From Eutypella sp. D-1 (Eukaryota; Ascomycota; Sordariomycetes; Xylariales; Diatrypaceae): a stretch of 64,000 nucleotides of DNA. Position 1 is the stretch's first letter; the number at the start of each line of letters is the position of its first letter. Under the pieces are notes generated by a model. The model searched no databases. It was not told the origin of the DNA and saw nothing but the letters and a program-made list of their open reading frames with translations. This document shows, piece by piece, positions 24,241 to 35,175 of this stretch. A program made the translations under genes and the position numbers. Location of the stretch: positions 1 through 64,000 of the forward strand of contig JAJTTP010000020.1 in the NCBI GenBank assembly GCA_023313575.1, written 5' to 3'.

Positions 24241-25357
24241 ATGAGTGGATTATCAAGTTTTGGCGCCACATCTCCCACATCTGCCACATCCTCCGCATCC
24301 CGACCTCGTCGAAAGCGAAGGCTCCCCGATAGTTTCCAGATATCGAGTCGACCTGAGAAGACAAGAAAGGGGCGAATACCAGCAGCGGCTAGCGAAGGCG
24401 AAGGCAAAGCGAGGAAAAGATATGATGCATGTGAAGATGAAGATGAAAATGAAGATGAAGATGGAGAAGACGCTGGCGCGACGAAGATGAAAGGAAAGGA
24501 GAAACAAATCACCAAAGCCACCAAAGCCGGTAAACGTCCACCCGAGGAGAAGCGCGCAAAAAGATTCCGTCCTAAGCCTCCCGCAAGCTTCGGTGTCATC
24601 TACGACCGTGCTACGTCGCAGCGATTTTATGTCCTGAGCAGATCGCGATCCGGCGCCCCCGAATGTCCCGAGGAGACCGTCGAGATGACCGGTTCTACCG
24701 GCAACATCTACCACGTCCACGTCGCCCGGATCCCTACATGCACCTGTCCTCATTCCCGAAAAGGTAACCAGTGCAAGCACCTGATCTATGTCATGTCGAG
24801 AGTCCTCCGCGCCCGCTTCGACCTCGTATACCAGCTCGCTTTGCTAGCTTCCGAACTGCGCGAGATCTTCGACCACGCCCCCTCTATCCGAATCGATGGC
24901 GAGGACAGTGGCACCACCGCCGAGGGAGGAGAACGGGGGGACGAGAAGAACCGCAAGTCCATCGAAGGCGATTGCCCTATCTGCTTCACCCCCTTCGAAA
25001 GCCCCGACGATACCGTCTACTGTCGCGCTCAGTGCGGCCAGAATATGCACAAGGAGTGTTTCGAGATGTGGGCGGCTACCAAGCGCAAGAGTCCCAGGGA
25101 TAAGGTGACATGTCCATTCTGCCGAACACCTTGGCAGGGTGATGATGACGTAGTCAAGAAGATCCAAAATACGGGCATTGTAGGCGACGAAGGCTATGTC
25201 AATATTGCCGATCAACTCGGTGTTAGCCGTCATCGAGGTATGCCTAACAATATTTATTTATTGACGATTTTCCCTTGGTTGCTGACTTCCTCCTGTAGAT
25301 GGCAGCACTTACTATGGCGGACCACGGCGAGGTCGACCGTATTTTTCCGCCTGGTGA
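24241..25357 (+). CDS. SWIM and RING zinc-finger protein
   Basis: Predicted 351-residue protein with exons 24241-25237 and 25299-25357. Residues 20-45 are basic (RPRRKRRLP), 64-78 form an acidic Asp/Glu run encoded by GAAGATGA repeats, and 85-112 are basic again. A SWIM finger follows, C167xC169...C178xH180, then a RING with C245, C248, C261, C265, H270, C273, C291 and C294. After the intron the tail reads RDGSTYYGGPRRGR, typical of this conserved fungal family. SWIM-RING proteins are probably E3 ubiquitin ligases (MEX-like). An in-frame extension upstream of the chosen ATG is hydrophobic leader translation and is rejected. It looks like a housekeeping gene rather than a pathway member. It is convergent with the next gene. 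Confidence 0.9.
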
Positions 25358-25986
25358 TCGTGAACGGATATCATCGCGAATTTAACCCTCGGCGATTCAG
25401 CCCTCGACATAGTCTAACTCCTATGACCCTCGAGCTCTACGCCTGTATGTCGTGGCTGTATGTCATGGTAAGCTCATTGCCTCCCTCACCGTGAAGCCAG
25501 CCGAGCATGACAGGTGGACAGTGATTGTCAGCTTTCTGGTACACCCCCACCCTTCCTCAATCTGTAATCAGCAGCATGTTCACTGACCATGTAAGGGGAC
25601 CTAGTTGAGAGCCGGTTATCGCTACTGGCGCATTTAATGCGATACATTGGCAACGAAACTCCTTGCCGCAAGATCATGCTGAGGTTACGACAAGTGCTCG
25701 ACCCTGCTACGAAGTACGGGCGGAACAGCAAAGCACACAAGCGATTTCCAAAATACAGAATGTCTCCATTATCTACGTCGATTCCTAAAAGCGAAAACCA
25801 AATAACTGCTGACCTGGCTGCCGGGGGTGGGCTTTTTGCCCAAGATATCGACAGCAGCCGTCTGTTCCTTTTAGCGTAGAGCCAGCCATTATCCTAACAA
25901 GCACACCCCCTCAGGTGGCTAGAACAAGCTCCCAGGCTAAGGTTCCCGCCAAAAATTTCCAACCTTGTGAGCCGGGCTATGATTCA
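25358..25986. other. Convergent intergenic region
   Basis: 3' flanks of two convergent genes; no supported gene or RNA. Confidence 0.45.
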
Positions 25987-27159
25987 TCACGCCGCCGCTA
26001 GTTTTCCCGGTGGTTGTTTCGGGACGGGGCGAGCACCGGTCCGCCGCGGATCGTTCCACGCCGGAGCTCTTGCTGGGGACTGCTCCCACCCGTCATAGTC
26101 CACTAAGCCATCATCTTTTACCATCGAGAACGTTGGGTAGATCCTTGGGTGGCTCCGGGGAGGCACTGGGCGCTTTGGCGGTTCCGGCATGGTCCGTAGT
26201 TGGTGTCGCTTTGAATTAACCAGCATGTCCTTGGGTTTCTCATCACCGTCGCGCGATTGAGGGCGCATGAGCGGTCCGGAATCCTCCCATTCCGCGGCAG
26301 CATCTTTCCGAACGGCAGTGACCGCCTCTACCGCTACCCGACCTTGGTAGTCCATGCCACGAACCATCTGCCAAGCCAGTGCATTGATAATCTCGTGCCG
26401 CGCTGTTTCCTCGTGGAACCAGGCGTTGTGGTCACTCCACAGGCCCTCATGGTAACCCCACCCCGCGTCATACATCTGGAGAAGCCGCCTCATGGTCTCC
26501 TTCCATGCCCAATAGATGCGCGGCCCGTCGCTGTTGTCCTCCGCATCATGTTGCGCGGGGACCCATACGTCCCGCTGGAGATCCGTCGAGAGCCGAAGGC
26601 CACCAATCTTTTCTAGTATGGCCTTGACTTGAGTTTCGATCGCCATAGCCCGGATGATAGCCTCGGTTCCCGTCGCGGGATCGATCACGGCTATGTGGTT
26701 AACCCGCTTGCCGCCGTCGGTGAGGTGGACGACCGCCAGGACCCAGTGGCTGGAATCGACGTGGAACGCCCACAGAAGATACTCGTAATTCTGCAACGCG
26801 GCCGTCCAGCTACATAGCCGCCGACATGCGTCCCACCAGCGCTGGTCTCCCCACTTGGTAGAGCTCCAGACACCCTTCCCCCGAGGGGTCACCCGGCAGC
26901 TGATGCGGCGGCCCAGGTCTCGCGGGAGCGCATCCCATAGCTTGTTGGCCGCCGCCTCCATGCCCGTGCCGGATATTTCCGTGTCGAGCGAATATTGCAT
27001 TCGAGCCATGTCGCGCGCCGCTTCCTTCCCAATGGGCGCGAGTGCCGGGACCTCATCCGGACCGGGCAGGTTCATGTGATCGAGCTGGCACAACCTGTTC
27101 CCGGGGCACACCACCTGCCCGTGCGTGTAGCACATACTCGATTTCGCCTTGGTGGCCAT
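25987..27159 (-). CDS. Ulp1-like (C48) protein without expected catalytic Cys
   Basis: Intronless 390-residue protein. Residues 125-165 read YLLWAFHVDSSHWVLAVV...NHIAVIDPATG, matching the His-Trp strand and Asp of Ulp1/C48 cysteine proteases (H138-W139, D160). Further on, QHDAEDNSDGPRIYW (203-217) aligns with the usual Q...N..DCG segment, but no Cys stands where the nucleophile belongs. The rest is Pro/Arg-rich C-terminally and has Cys/His clusters near the N-terminus (C10, C18, C24). Such C48-like frames occur in fungi both as single genes and as remnants of transposon-captured proteases. Either it is catalytically dead or the nucleophile lies elsewhere. GC-rich coding and the clean 1.17-kb frame argue that it is expressed. 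Moderate confidence in the fold. Confidence 0.6.
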   Translation of the reverse strand: MATKAKSSMCYTHGQVVCPGNRLCQLDHMNLPGPDEVPALAPIGKEAARDMARMQYSLDTEISGTGMEAAANKLWDALPRDLGRRISCRVTPRGKGVWSSTKWGDQRWWDACRRLCSWTAALQNYEYLLWAFHVDSSHWVLAVVHLTDGGKRVNHIAVIDPATGTEAIIRAMAIETQVKAILEKIGGLRLSTDLQRDVWVPAQHDAEDNSDGPRIYWAWKETMRRLLQMYDAGWGYHEGLWSDHNAWFHEETARHEIINALAWQMVRGMDYQGRVAVEAVTAVRKDAAAEWEDSGPLMRPQSRDGDEKPKDMLVNSKRHQLRTMPEPPKRPVPPRSHPRIYPTFSMVKDDGLVDYDGWEQSPARAPAWNDPRRTGARPVPKQPPGKLAAA

Positions 27160-28033
27160 CTTGAGACGTGCGTTGGTGAAATATGGTTTTTGATCTGATT
27201 GAGACGCCTATTACTGTTTGAGCCGTCGAAAATCGCCTCGCTCGGAGAAAAGTGGAAAGTTGGTCGATGAGCAGGATACTCTTCGCTGTTCCAATTCGGG
27301 CAGCCTGGGGTTTGCTGTAGTTAGTGTAGACTACAGCACGTTGTTCTTGTTTTGATATCAGTAGCTAATACCGGCCCAACAAAGGGTGTTCGTGTTGTGA
27401 GACTAATACAACGACTGTGAGTCTTTCTTGCGACCGCGTTCGGAATTGTCGTTCTTGGCTTTGGGAATCGAGCGCTCCCCTTTGTTTGCATCTAGCACTA
27501 TGTCCTTACCGTCGACTATTAGTCATCTAATAACATGGCCGACCATAAGTTGGCACCCATCCTAGGTATTACTAATGCCTTCCGCTCCACTGATACGTTG
27601 GCCTAATATTTCTGGTAATCCTTGTCATTAGTGATCGCCTCCATTGAGTACGCGATACATTCAATCAAGCGGATAATTAAACTTGTTATTCAAGATGTGT
27701 ACTCCTTATGGGCTTTGCGCTGATTTCTCAATTGGAGAGCTGGCTATAGATGACTAATAATGGCTTACTAGTAATGTAGGGGGTTTCTTAGACCTCTAGC
27801 TTATCTTTCCCCTGCTGAAATGGCTGCAGATGCGGGCGGGCGACAAGTTGTCTCTGTTGGTGGCGGAGTTGTTACTGTCGACCAACTGCATTATGATTCG
27901 AATCTGTATCCAGCTTTATAAACCAGCCTATTTCGTAGCTTGAGTTATAGCGATGAAGGATGGCATCAATCCTTACCAAGCTTAATCTTATTGTATTCGT
28001 TCTCCTTGTCTGTTCGCTTCCATCTTTACCACC
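27160..28033. other. Divergent promoter region
   Basis: Lies between two divergently oriented reading frames; no gene seen. Confidence 0.45.
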
Positions 28034-28573
28034 ATGTCGTTAACATCATCTCCCGGCTATTCCATCACTACTGGCCCACAACAGCTACATCGCTTTGTCT
28101 TTAAGGGCGATACTACCGCACACTGGGCGCTATTTCTCCCGGATAGGGTTGGAAACCCAACCGGACTTGTAGTACATATTGGCGTTTAAAATGGACGGAG
28201 TGGCGTTAAAAGAAACCATAGTCTTATCCCGAGCCACTTTTGGGGTAGGAATAGCAACGCCAGAACTGTGTTTCCAATAGCCCATGCTGTCGTTATCGAA
28301 TACCAGCTGCTGCGGGCTGCTGAAGCTGTATTTGAGCGTAAAGGCTACAGGCTTCTGACCAACAATTGCCAGCACTTTTGCATTGAAGTGGTGACTGAGC
28401 TGAACCGTGTCTGGCCGGAAGTCGTACCCCCCGTGGCCGTTCATGAGGTCCGTTCTAGAGGGACAAGCCTCACGGCTATAGCTGGCGCTCTCAGGCGGGA
28501 CCGGCTGGAGTATCCGCGACCTGAGCCGGCCAGGTATACGCATCAAGGTAGACCTAGGATATCTATCGATTAA
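28034..28573 (+). pseudogene. LRAT/NlpC-P60-like protein with in-frame stop
   Basis: One reading frame of 180 codons from ATG 28034 to TAA 28571-28573 is interrupted only at codon 52 (TAA, 28187-28189). Before the stop, HWALFLPD and GLVVHIG resemble the first catalytic block of LRAT/NlpC-P60 papain-like folds (H-W-A). After it, YRLLTNNCQHFC (105-116) matches the NC(E/Q)HF catalytic-Cys block, with C112 as the candidate nucleophile. The halves fit together in one frame, so the gene appears intact apart from this stop. A CAA-to-TAA change on the coding strand, a RIP-type mutation, would explain it. An intron removing the stop is possible, but no good donor and acceptor pair is visible. Small LRAT-like proteins act as acyltransferases or hydrolases; the role here is unknown. 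Confidence 0.55.
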
Positions 28574-28914
28574 ACGCGCGCGGCCGCCATTGCTCAATGA
28601 CAATTAGGTACGTAGGAACACGCAAGTTGCATCATTGGTATTGCTTGACACTAATTAAAGTTTCTACCTTATAGAATAGGGATTACTAGCGAGCTGGAGG
28701 CGGCATATTTGAAGGAATATGTGATATTGCTCCATCTGGGTTGGGATTGAGTATTATGGTCATTATATATGGCATTTATCGCGGCTGTTCATATGGATGT
28801 ATTGGTATGGAGTTTGTTGTTGTTTGTATGACCATCTAGTTGGGTATATCAAATTCATGTTCTGCTTGCCTCAATGTGTTAAAACGTACACCACCTATCC
28901 TAAGCATGTGTCCA

Positions 28915-29739
28915 TCAGAACCCGTTGTCCTCAACCAGGCGTGTAAATTCAAGCCTTTTTTCAGAGCAAGGCTGCAAGACCTCCTTCAGCACTGGAATCC
29001 ACCACTTCTCGTGCTCATGGCAAAGACACATGGCGAATGCGTACTCGGCGTAGTCAGGGAAAAAGCCGCTATTCTCCCAGTCGACAATGCCAGTGATTCT
29101 ACCGTCCTGTACCAGAATATTGCGCGGAGTGAGATCCCCATGAGTCAGAACAAACTTGGCAGGTGTGTCTCGTCGGCTACGTTTCAGCATCCGCTGCCAT
29201 TTCCACCTGTTAGACCAGTGAAGGCGGGCAAGACACCACTTATCGAATTCCTCCTCGTTGGCGAACGGCCCACAATAGGTCTGGGGAATTCGGTCGTAGA
29301 CGTTGCGCACGTGTTGACGGCCGACGCGCCCAATGAAGGATTGGGTGCATGCACGCATGCGAGTGATCTGCGTACGGAGTTGGTCCTTGATATTGGCCTT
29401 TTGCGCTTCGTTGAGGTCTTCCCAGACATCAACCAGGGGAACTCCTGGCACTAACTCACTGACCAGCACACGGGCGAGAGGCTTGCTAGTGACAATATCA
29501 TAGACCCCACGAACACGGGGGGCTAAAATACCATGGGTTGCGGCATAATGCATCATATCGCCTTCAGAGCGGTCTAGCGAGTCCGTCGGCAGAATTTTGA
29601 TTGCGAGAGCATTGCCGGCTGCTGTCACATGCTCCACAACGCGGTTGCCGAAGAAGTAGTAAATATCCCTGCCCTGAACCGCGTCAACATAGTCCATGCG
29701 ACGAAGAGACGGGAGCTCAGGGGTCGTCAGATCTGTCAT
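28915..29739 (-). CDS. APH-type small-molecule kinase 1
   Basis: Intronless 274-residue protein of the aminoglycoside phosphotransferase/choline-kinase superfamily. It has ALAIKIL (Lys about 48) in the N-lobe, an LVSELVPGVPL hinge (92-102), the catalytic loop THGDLTPRNILV (199-210, catalytic Asp 202 and Asn 207) and IVDWENSG (218-225), whose Asp 220 binds Mg. Fungal genomes carry many such kinases; most phosphorylate small alcohols or amines and few have known substrates. The stop lies beyond VEDNGF. A related but clearly different copy lies across the AT block at 34291. Real antibiotic resistance is not implied. Confidence 0.88.
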   Translation of the reverse strand: MTDLTTPELPSLRRMDYVDAVQGRDIYYFFGNRVVEHVTAAGNALAIKILPTDSLDRSEGDMMHYAATHGILAPRVRGVYDIVTSKPLARVLVSELVPGVPLVDVWEDLNEAQKANIKDQLRTQITRMRACTQSFIGRVGRQHVRNVYDRIPQTYCGPFANEEEFDKWCLARLHWSNRWKWQRMLKRSRRDTPAKFVLTHGDLTPRNILVQDGRITGIVDWENSGFFPDYAEYAFAMCLCHEHEKWWIPVLKEVLQPCSEKRLEFTRLVEDNGF

Positions 29740-30109
29740 GGCTGCTGCCGGCGCTGTTGATCAACCGTAGCCTGAATTAAATGTTCGATTGAACTGGGTT
29801 AAGCGTAGTCTTCTGCAATGGGCGAGAAGACATGGAATAGGTGGAAGAAGATGGAAACCTATGAATATCAGTCTATTTCTATTACGAGTAATAGGAAATC
29901 AATTGTTAGGTCGCGTATTCTTAGTGTCCACAGGTGCCTGTTTATTAGGCTTAATCGCTGCAGGGATTGTCCCGAGGCCTTCCGGTCTGCCTATTAGACC
30001 ATGCTAGGCGCTGTAGTTTGCAGTGGGTCGCGGTTAAAGATTCCTTAATCTTACTTACCTAAGCAGCACGTAAGTCAACCACCCCCTCCCCGCCCTAACC
30101 CCTTCCCGC
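29740..30109. other. APH kinase 1 promoter and boundary of AT block 2
   Basis: No supported gene. AT-rich sequence begins near 30110, after a CCCTCCCCGCCC tract. Confidence 0.4.
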
Positions 30110-30669
30110 TTTATATTTATAAAAATTTAAATATTTAATAACTTTATAAAATAAAATCGTAAAATTATACGGTTTTAAAACTTTAAATCTTTATTTTTTA
30201 TATTATATATATATAATATAATAAAAAATAATATAATATATTTATATTATATATATTTATTTATTTTAATTAAATTTATAATAATTATAATTTATAAATG
30301 GCTTTAATTTTAAGATATATTTTTTTTCTTTACCTTTAAATAATAATATAAAGATTAATAAAACTGGCGTTTTAATTTTAAATCTTATACCTTTTTATTA
30401 TAATTATAATATTATAAACGTTATTACATTTTAAAAATAAAGGTTAATAATATAAAGTAAAAAAGTAAAAAATTAAAGAAAATAAAATAAAAAAATAAAA
30501 AAATAAAAAAAGTAATATATTTAAATTAACTATGGTATAATAACTTGTAATAATTATTTATAATAAGATAAAAAAGTTTAAAACGTGTTAATAAATTAAA
30601 TATTAAAAATAAAAATTTCTTATTTTAATTAAAAAGTAATATAAAGTTATAAAAAAAGTATATCTTATA

Positions 30670-31063
30670 TATAACGGCCGGTTTATTTTTAATTATTAAT
30701 CTTATTAAGGGGTTTATATTAATAAAAATGTTAAAGGTTTTAAGTAATAAGTAATTACGTTTAATAATAATAAAAATGCTTTAAATAATTAAATTAAATT
30801 ATAAGCTAATAAATTTAAAAGTTATTTAAAAAAAAGTAATAAATATAGCTATATATTATTTATATCTTTTACTTTTAATACCGGAATATAATATTAAATA
30901 TTAAATCGTTAAGATAATTAGTTATTTTAGCTATCCTGGTTATCCTTTTTATTACATGACCTAAATATAGCTTATTTTATCGTAGCTGTTTTTTCCAGTG
31001 CTATGGTTAAGGATTATTTATGCTAATCCTATTTAAGCTTAATAACTTAGCCAGGTAATAACA
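30670..31063 (-). mobile_element. Solo LTR, variant A, strongly RIP-mutated
   Basis: A 394-base copy in reverse element orientation, from TATAACGGCCGG to GCCAGGTAATAACA, flanked by the 5-bp duplication TTATA (30665-30669 and 31064-31068). Nearly all CpA sites are changed to TpA. Confidence 0.75.
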
Positions 31064-31491
31064 TTATATTAATGCTAAGGGCAGTGGGCTCTCTGGGTTA
31101 TATGGGCTATAGCCCATAGCCTATCTGGCCCATATCCTGGCCCGTGCTTATAAGCCCGGCATTTATAAAATGCTGGCCATTTAACGTTTTATATAATAAA
31201 ACCTATAAAAAAATAAAGCTCCTTATATAGTAAAAATGCCACCCATTTTACCGACTTAACACCTTAAGTAGCCGCCGTTGTTTTTAATGGTTTTATTATT
31301 TTATTTCTTTTTTTAAGCCCTTTTATAATGCCCAGCCCTGCCTTAAAACAATACTTTATATAATATTAATTAATAAACGTATTAAATAGTTTAAAATAAA
31401 TATTATAATATAAAATAAACGTTAAAATTACTTTCTTTTACTTATTACGATTTAATTTTATTAACTTAATAATATTTCTTTTTAATTTATA

Positions 31492-31922
31492 TGTTATGAC
31501 CGGTCGGGCCATTGGGCCTAATAGGGCTAACACAATAAGAAAAGATCCCTAACTTAAGTTTTAGAGAAGAGATAGCCACACTAAAGTAAGCCATATGCGC
31601 TACACGATTAAGAAGGATCGGTTGGATCGATAATAATCTTAACGATATTGGATCTTTATACTTGGATACGATTTTAACGATTTAACAGCAACTATATATT
31701 TTAATATCAGGAATAAAAGATATAAATAATATATAATTACGTTTATTACCTTTTTTTTAAATAATTTTTAAACTTATTAGTTTATAATATAACTTAGTTA
31801 TTTAAAGCACCTTTCTTTTTATTATTACTAAACGTAATTATTTATTATTTAAAACCTTTAGCACTCCTGTTAACATAAATCCCTCGACTGGACTAATAGT
31901 TAGGAATAGACCAGCCGTCACA
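31492..31922 (+). mobile_element. Solo LTR, weakly mutated
   Basis: A 431-base copy from TGTTATGACCGGTCGGGCC to GACCAGCCGTCACA, flanked by the duplication TTATA (31487-31491 and 31923-31927). The right part is the shared family block; the left (U3-like) part, with GGTTGGATCGATAATC, differs from the other copies. It is much less mutated than its surroundings. Confidence 0.8.
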
Positions 31923-33850
31923 TTATATTAAAACGGTATTTAAAATAAATTATAATTTAATATCAAATTTAATATATTTATCACGGCATTAAAAGGCTAC
32001 GATAATAAATATAACAAATTCTTTAATATTATATAAGATTTTAAAATAAAAAAGAAAGTTTTAAAACTTAAATTTATAAAATGAAGGCATTTAAAAATAA
32101 TATTTAAAAGAAATCCTTAAAATATATAAATACTTAACGTTAATAAAAAGATTTTATTAATATATAAATATTAAATTAATAAAAAGAAACTATTTTATTA
32201 ATAAAGTAAAAGTTTATAAAATCGGATCTTTATTATGGTTATTTTATTTTAAATCGTTATAATAATTATTATTATATCACCTTTTTTTAAAAGAATAAGG
32301 TCCGTCCCGGACCTTTAAGTTATAAAGAAAAATGGCGCCGTTTTAACTTATTACACGTTAATAAAAGGTGCGATAATATCGTTTTTTAATAGAAAAATTA
32401 AATAAACGGGTAATTTATCCGGAGATTAAACCGTAATTAACTTTTAAATAATAAAAAGGTATTTTCGGTTTTACGCGTTAATTATTTAATTATTAAACTT
32501 TTATTATTAACGGTAATTAATTAATACGTATAATATAGTTATTTAATTAATCTTTTATAATTAATTTTTATTTATTATTTAAAACCATTTAACGCTTACG
32601 TAAATAAATTATTATCGTTATAAACAAATCGAATTTATTATATTCGGCCGTTTTATATTAAGCTTTTAATTATTTAAACAGTTTTATTTAATTTAAAGTA
32701 TTATTATAATAACGTTATAAAGTAATAAAATTATTTTTAAACTTATCGGCGTAATATTATTTTAAATTAAAGTTTTAACTATATTATTATATTTAATATT
32801 ATAACTTTCCGTAATAAATTTTAAAAATAAATATTTATTTAATTTTTTACTTTTTAATAGCTTTTTATTATACGTTATAACTTAAACCTTTATAATATTA
32901 AGCTTAAGTTATAATATTTTATATTAAATTGCACTTTTTAATTTATTAAACAAAATTATTAAAAACGTATATAAAATATATAAAATAAAGTTATAATAAT
33001 TTAAATTAATTAAGTTAAAACTTATTTAACTTTTTTACTTATTTAAATTTAAAAAACATTAAATTATTATTTTATTAATTAACTATATTTAATTAAATAT
33101 TATAAAGGTTATTTATTAAATATAAGCTATTATAAAATAATAATGCTATTTTAATAATTATTATTATAACGCAGTAAGTTATAATAAGTTTAATATTATT
33201 AAATTTTTAAAATAATTAATACTTAAAGCTGTTATAATATATAAATAACGATATTATTTATTTCTTAGTTTATTTTTTAAATTGTAATAATTATTATAAT
33301 AATTATCGTTATAGTAATAACCGTACCGTAACAGTTATTTTAACCGATTAATAAAAATAATAACTTATTAATTACGTAATTTTTAAATATGCCGGAGCGG
33401 AGGAATCACGATTAATACAATTGCTTATATTTAATAAATAGCGTTTATAATGCTTAATTAAGTATAATCAATTAATAAAATAATAATTTATTATTTTTTA
33501 TATTTTAATATAAGTAATTATATTACTTATAATGTTTTTACTTACTTATATTTAAAAATTATATAATTAACAAGTTATTATTTTTATTAATATTATAATT
33601 TAAAAAATAAAATAATAAATAAATAATATTATTACTTATATATTATAATAACTTTAAATATTAATTATTTTAAACATTTATTTAAAAAGAAATTTATTAT
33701 TTATAAATTTTACTTTTTTTTCTTTTTCTTTTCTTTTTAAAATTTATAAAATAGCTTAAATTTTTAATAATATTAAACCTATTATAACCTACCGCTTTAT
33801 AATAATTAATCGGTTAAAATAATTATTAAAATAACCCTGTTATTTTATAA

Positions 33851-34290
33851 CTGTTAGTTGTTAGTGGTTAATGGTATGGACCCACATACCAGTAGGAAGT
33901 ACCTATGTACCTATCTCCCGTTTATATAAGGATATGGGCTTCGCCCGTATCCCTCTTAAATAGATAGATAGACCTTAGACCAGAATACCACACCAGTCTC
34001 ACCACCTTTTATTATTGTTATTGTTATTCCTTTTACGTACGTACCTACCAACAATAACATTACCCTCCCGCTTTTTATTTTATTTCTTTTTCTCTTCCTC
34101 TTTTACAGCCACTTATGCACTCACACTTAACTTTAAAGCAGTGGCCACCACTCTTGTCCATATTAAATCCGACCTAGACACTAAAACGGATTACAAACAC
34201 ATACGCCCTATCAAGTAACCCAAAGATGGTAGGTGAATTATTTATTCATTTGATTTTAGTTAGGTTCGAACTAATCGTGGGTCTGTTTAG
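33851..34290 (+). promoter_or_regulatory. Promoter and CT-rich leader of APH kinase 2
   Basis: Normal composition resumes near 33850. TATATAA at 33923-33929 and a long CT-rich stretch (34005-34110) precede the ATG at 34291. GTACGTACC and TTTTACAG within the leader could bound a 5' UTR intron. No separate gene is called. Confidence 0.35.
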
Positions 34291-35175
34291 ATGACGGATA
34301 CTCCCGTGCAACCTGCGGAGACAGAGACACCAGTTCCTCTCCCTTTCTACCTAGATGAATCTCTTCTTCCGGCTCCTCTTCCCAGCATTGAGGAAATCGC
34401 TGCTTCGCCACATGTTCTACATGAGTACCCCAGCCGCCGCATTGTGCGTGTCGGCACACACTTCATCGTCAAGTACGGAGGATCAGTGAGCTTCCTTGAG
34501 GGCGAGAATATGCTTTTCGTCAAGAAATCCACCCCCATCCCTCTCCCCGCTATTTACGCCATGTATTCTCGCCAAGGGTCGCAGATACCCATCAATTACA
34601 TCGTCATGGAATTCATCCCGGGGACATGCTTGCGGGAAAAATGGGCGTCTATGGACGAGTCTTCTAAATCGGCCGTGACAGGCCAGCTCCGAGAGATCTT
34701 TTCTGAATTGCGACAGATACCATCACCAGGCTATTTTGGTGTTATTGGACGCCGACCTTTTGATGATTCCATATTCTGTTCGAACGTTAAGAGTCGACTT
34801 CCAGTGCCAGCAGGACCATTCACGACGGAGCATGAGGTTCTAGGTGCATTGGCCAACAAGTTTTCGCATCACTTCCCGGAACACGGGAAAGGGGCTTTCT
34901 ACAGGCGGGTATTCCCTCTGGTTCTTCGCGGCCACCCACCCGTATTCACTCATGGAGACCTCCAACGGAAGAACGTCGTCGTGCGGGACGATGGTAAAGT
35001 GGTGCTTATCGACTGGGAGGCAGCAGCATGGTATCCGAGCTTCTGGGAATACTCGATGGGGATGTTTTCGTGCGATTTCAAGGATGACTGGCAGTTATGG
35101 CTGGGCACGGTTGTTGATGAGTGTCTGAGTGAATTTTCATGGATGAACATGATTTGGCGGGAGGTTTTCGGTTGA
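34291..35175 (+). CDS. APH-type small-molecule kinase 2
   Basis: Intronless 294-residue protein of the APH superfamily. The N-lobe has VGTHFIVKYGG (Lys 61), the hinge is IVMEFIPGTCL (104-114), the catalytic loop FTHGDLQRKNVVV (219-231, Asp 223, Asn 228), and the Mg-binding VLIDWEAAAWYP follows with Asp 241. It ends with the normal FWEYSMGMF helix region. It differs from the kinase at 28915 in most positions outside the motifs, so this is not a recent duplication. Substrate unknown. It is the first intact gene right of AT block 2. Confidence 0.9.
   Translation: MTDTPVQPAETETPVPLPFYLDESLLPAPLPSIEEIAASPHVLHEYPSRRIVRVGTHFIVKYGGSVSFLEGENMLFVKKSTPIPLPAIYAMYSRQGSQIPINYIVMEFIPGTCLREKWASMDESSKSAVTGQLREIFSELRQIPSPGYFGVIGRRPFDDSIFCSNVKSRLPVPAGPFTTEHEVLGALANKFSHHFPEHGKGAFYRRVFPLVLRGHPPVFTHGDLQRKNVVVRDDGKVVLIDWEAAAWYPSFWEYSMGMFSCDFKDDWQLWLGTVVDECLSEFSWMNMIWREVFG

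Larger units (their letters stand above)
30110..33850. repeat. AT-rich RIP-degraded repeat block 2
   Basis: About 3.7 kb of TpA-rich, stop-filled DNA with no intact gene, holding two solo LTRs in opposite orientation (own entries). A short GC-richer island at 31075-31160 reads as repeated TGGGCTATAGCCCATAGCC-like palindromic words. The remainder is unclassified decayed repeat. Confidence 0.85.

Noticed and set aside
24168..25233. Long open frames antisense to the SWIM/RING gene
   Set aside because: Shadows of a GC-rich coding exon with acidic repeats; the + strand has zinc-finger motifs and a proper intron.
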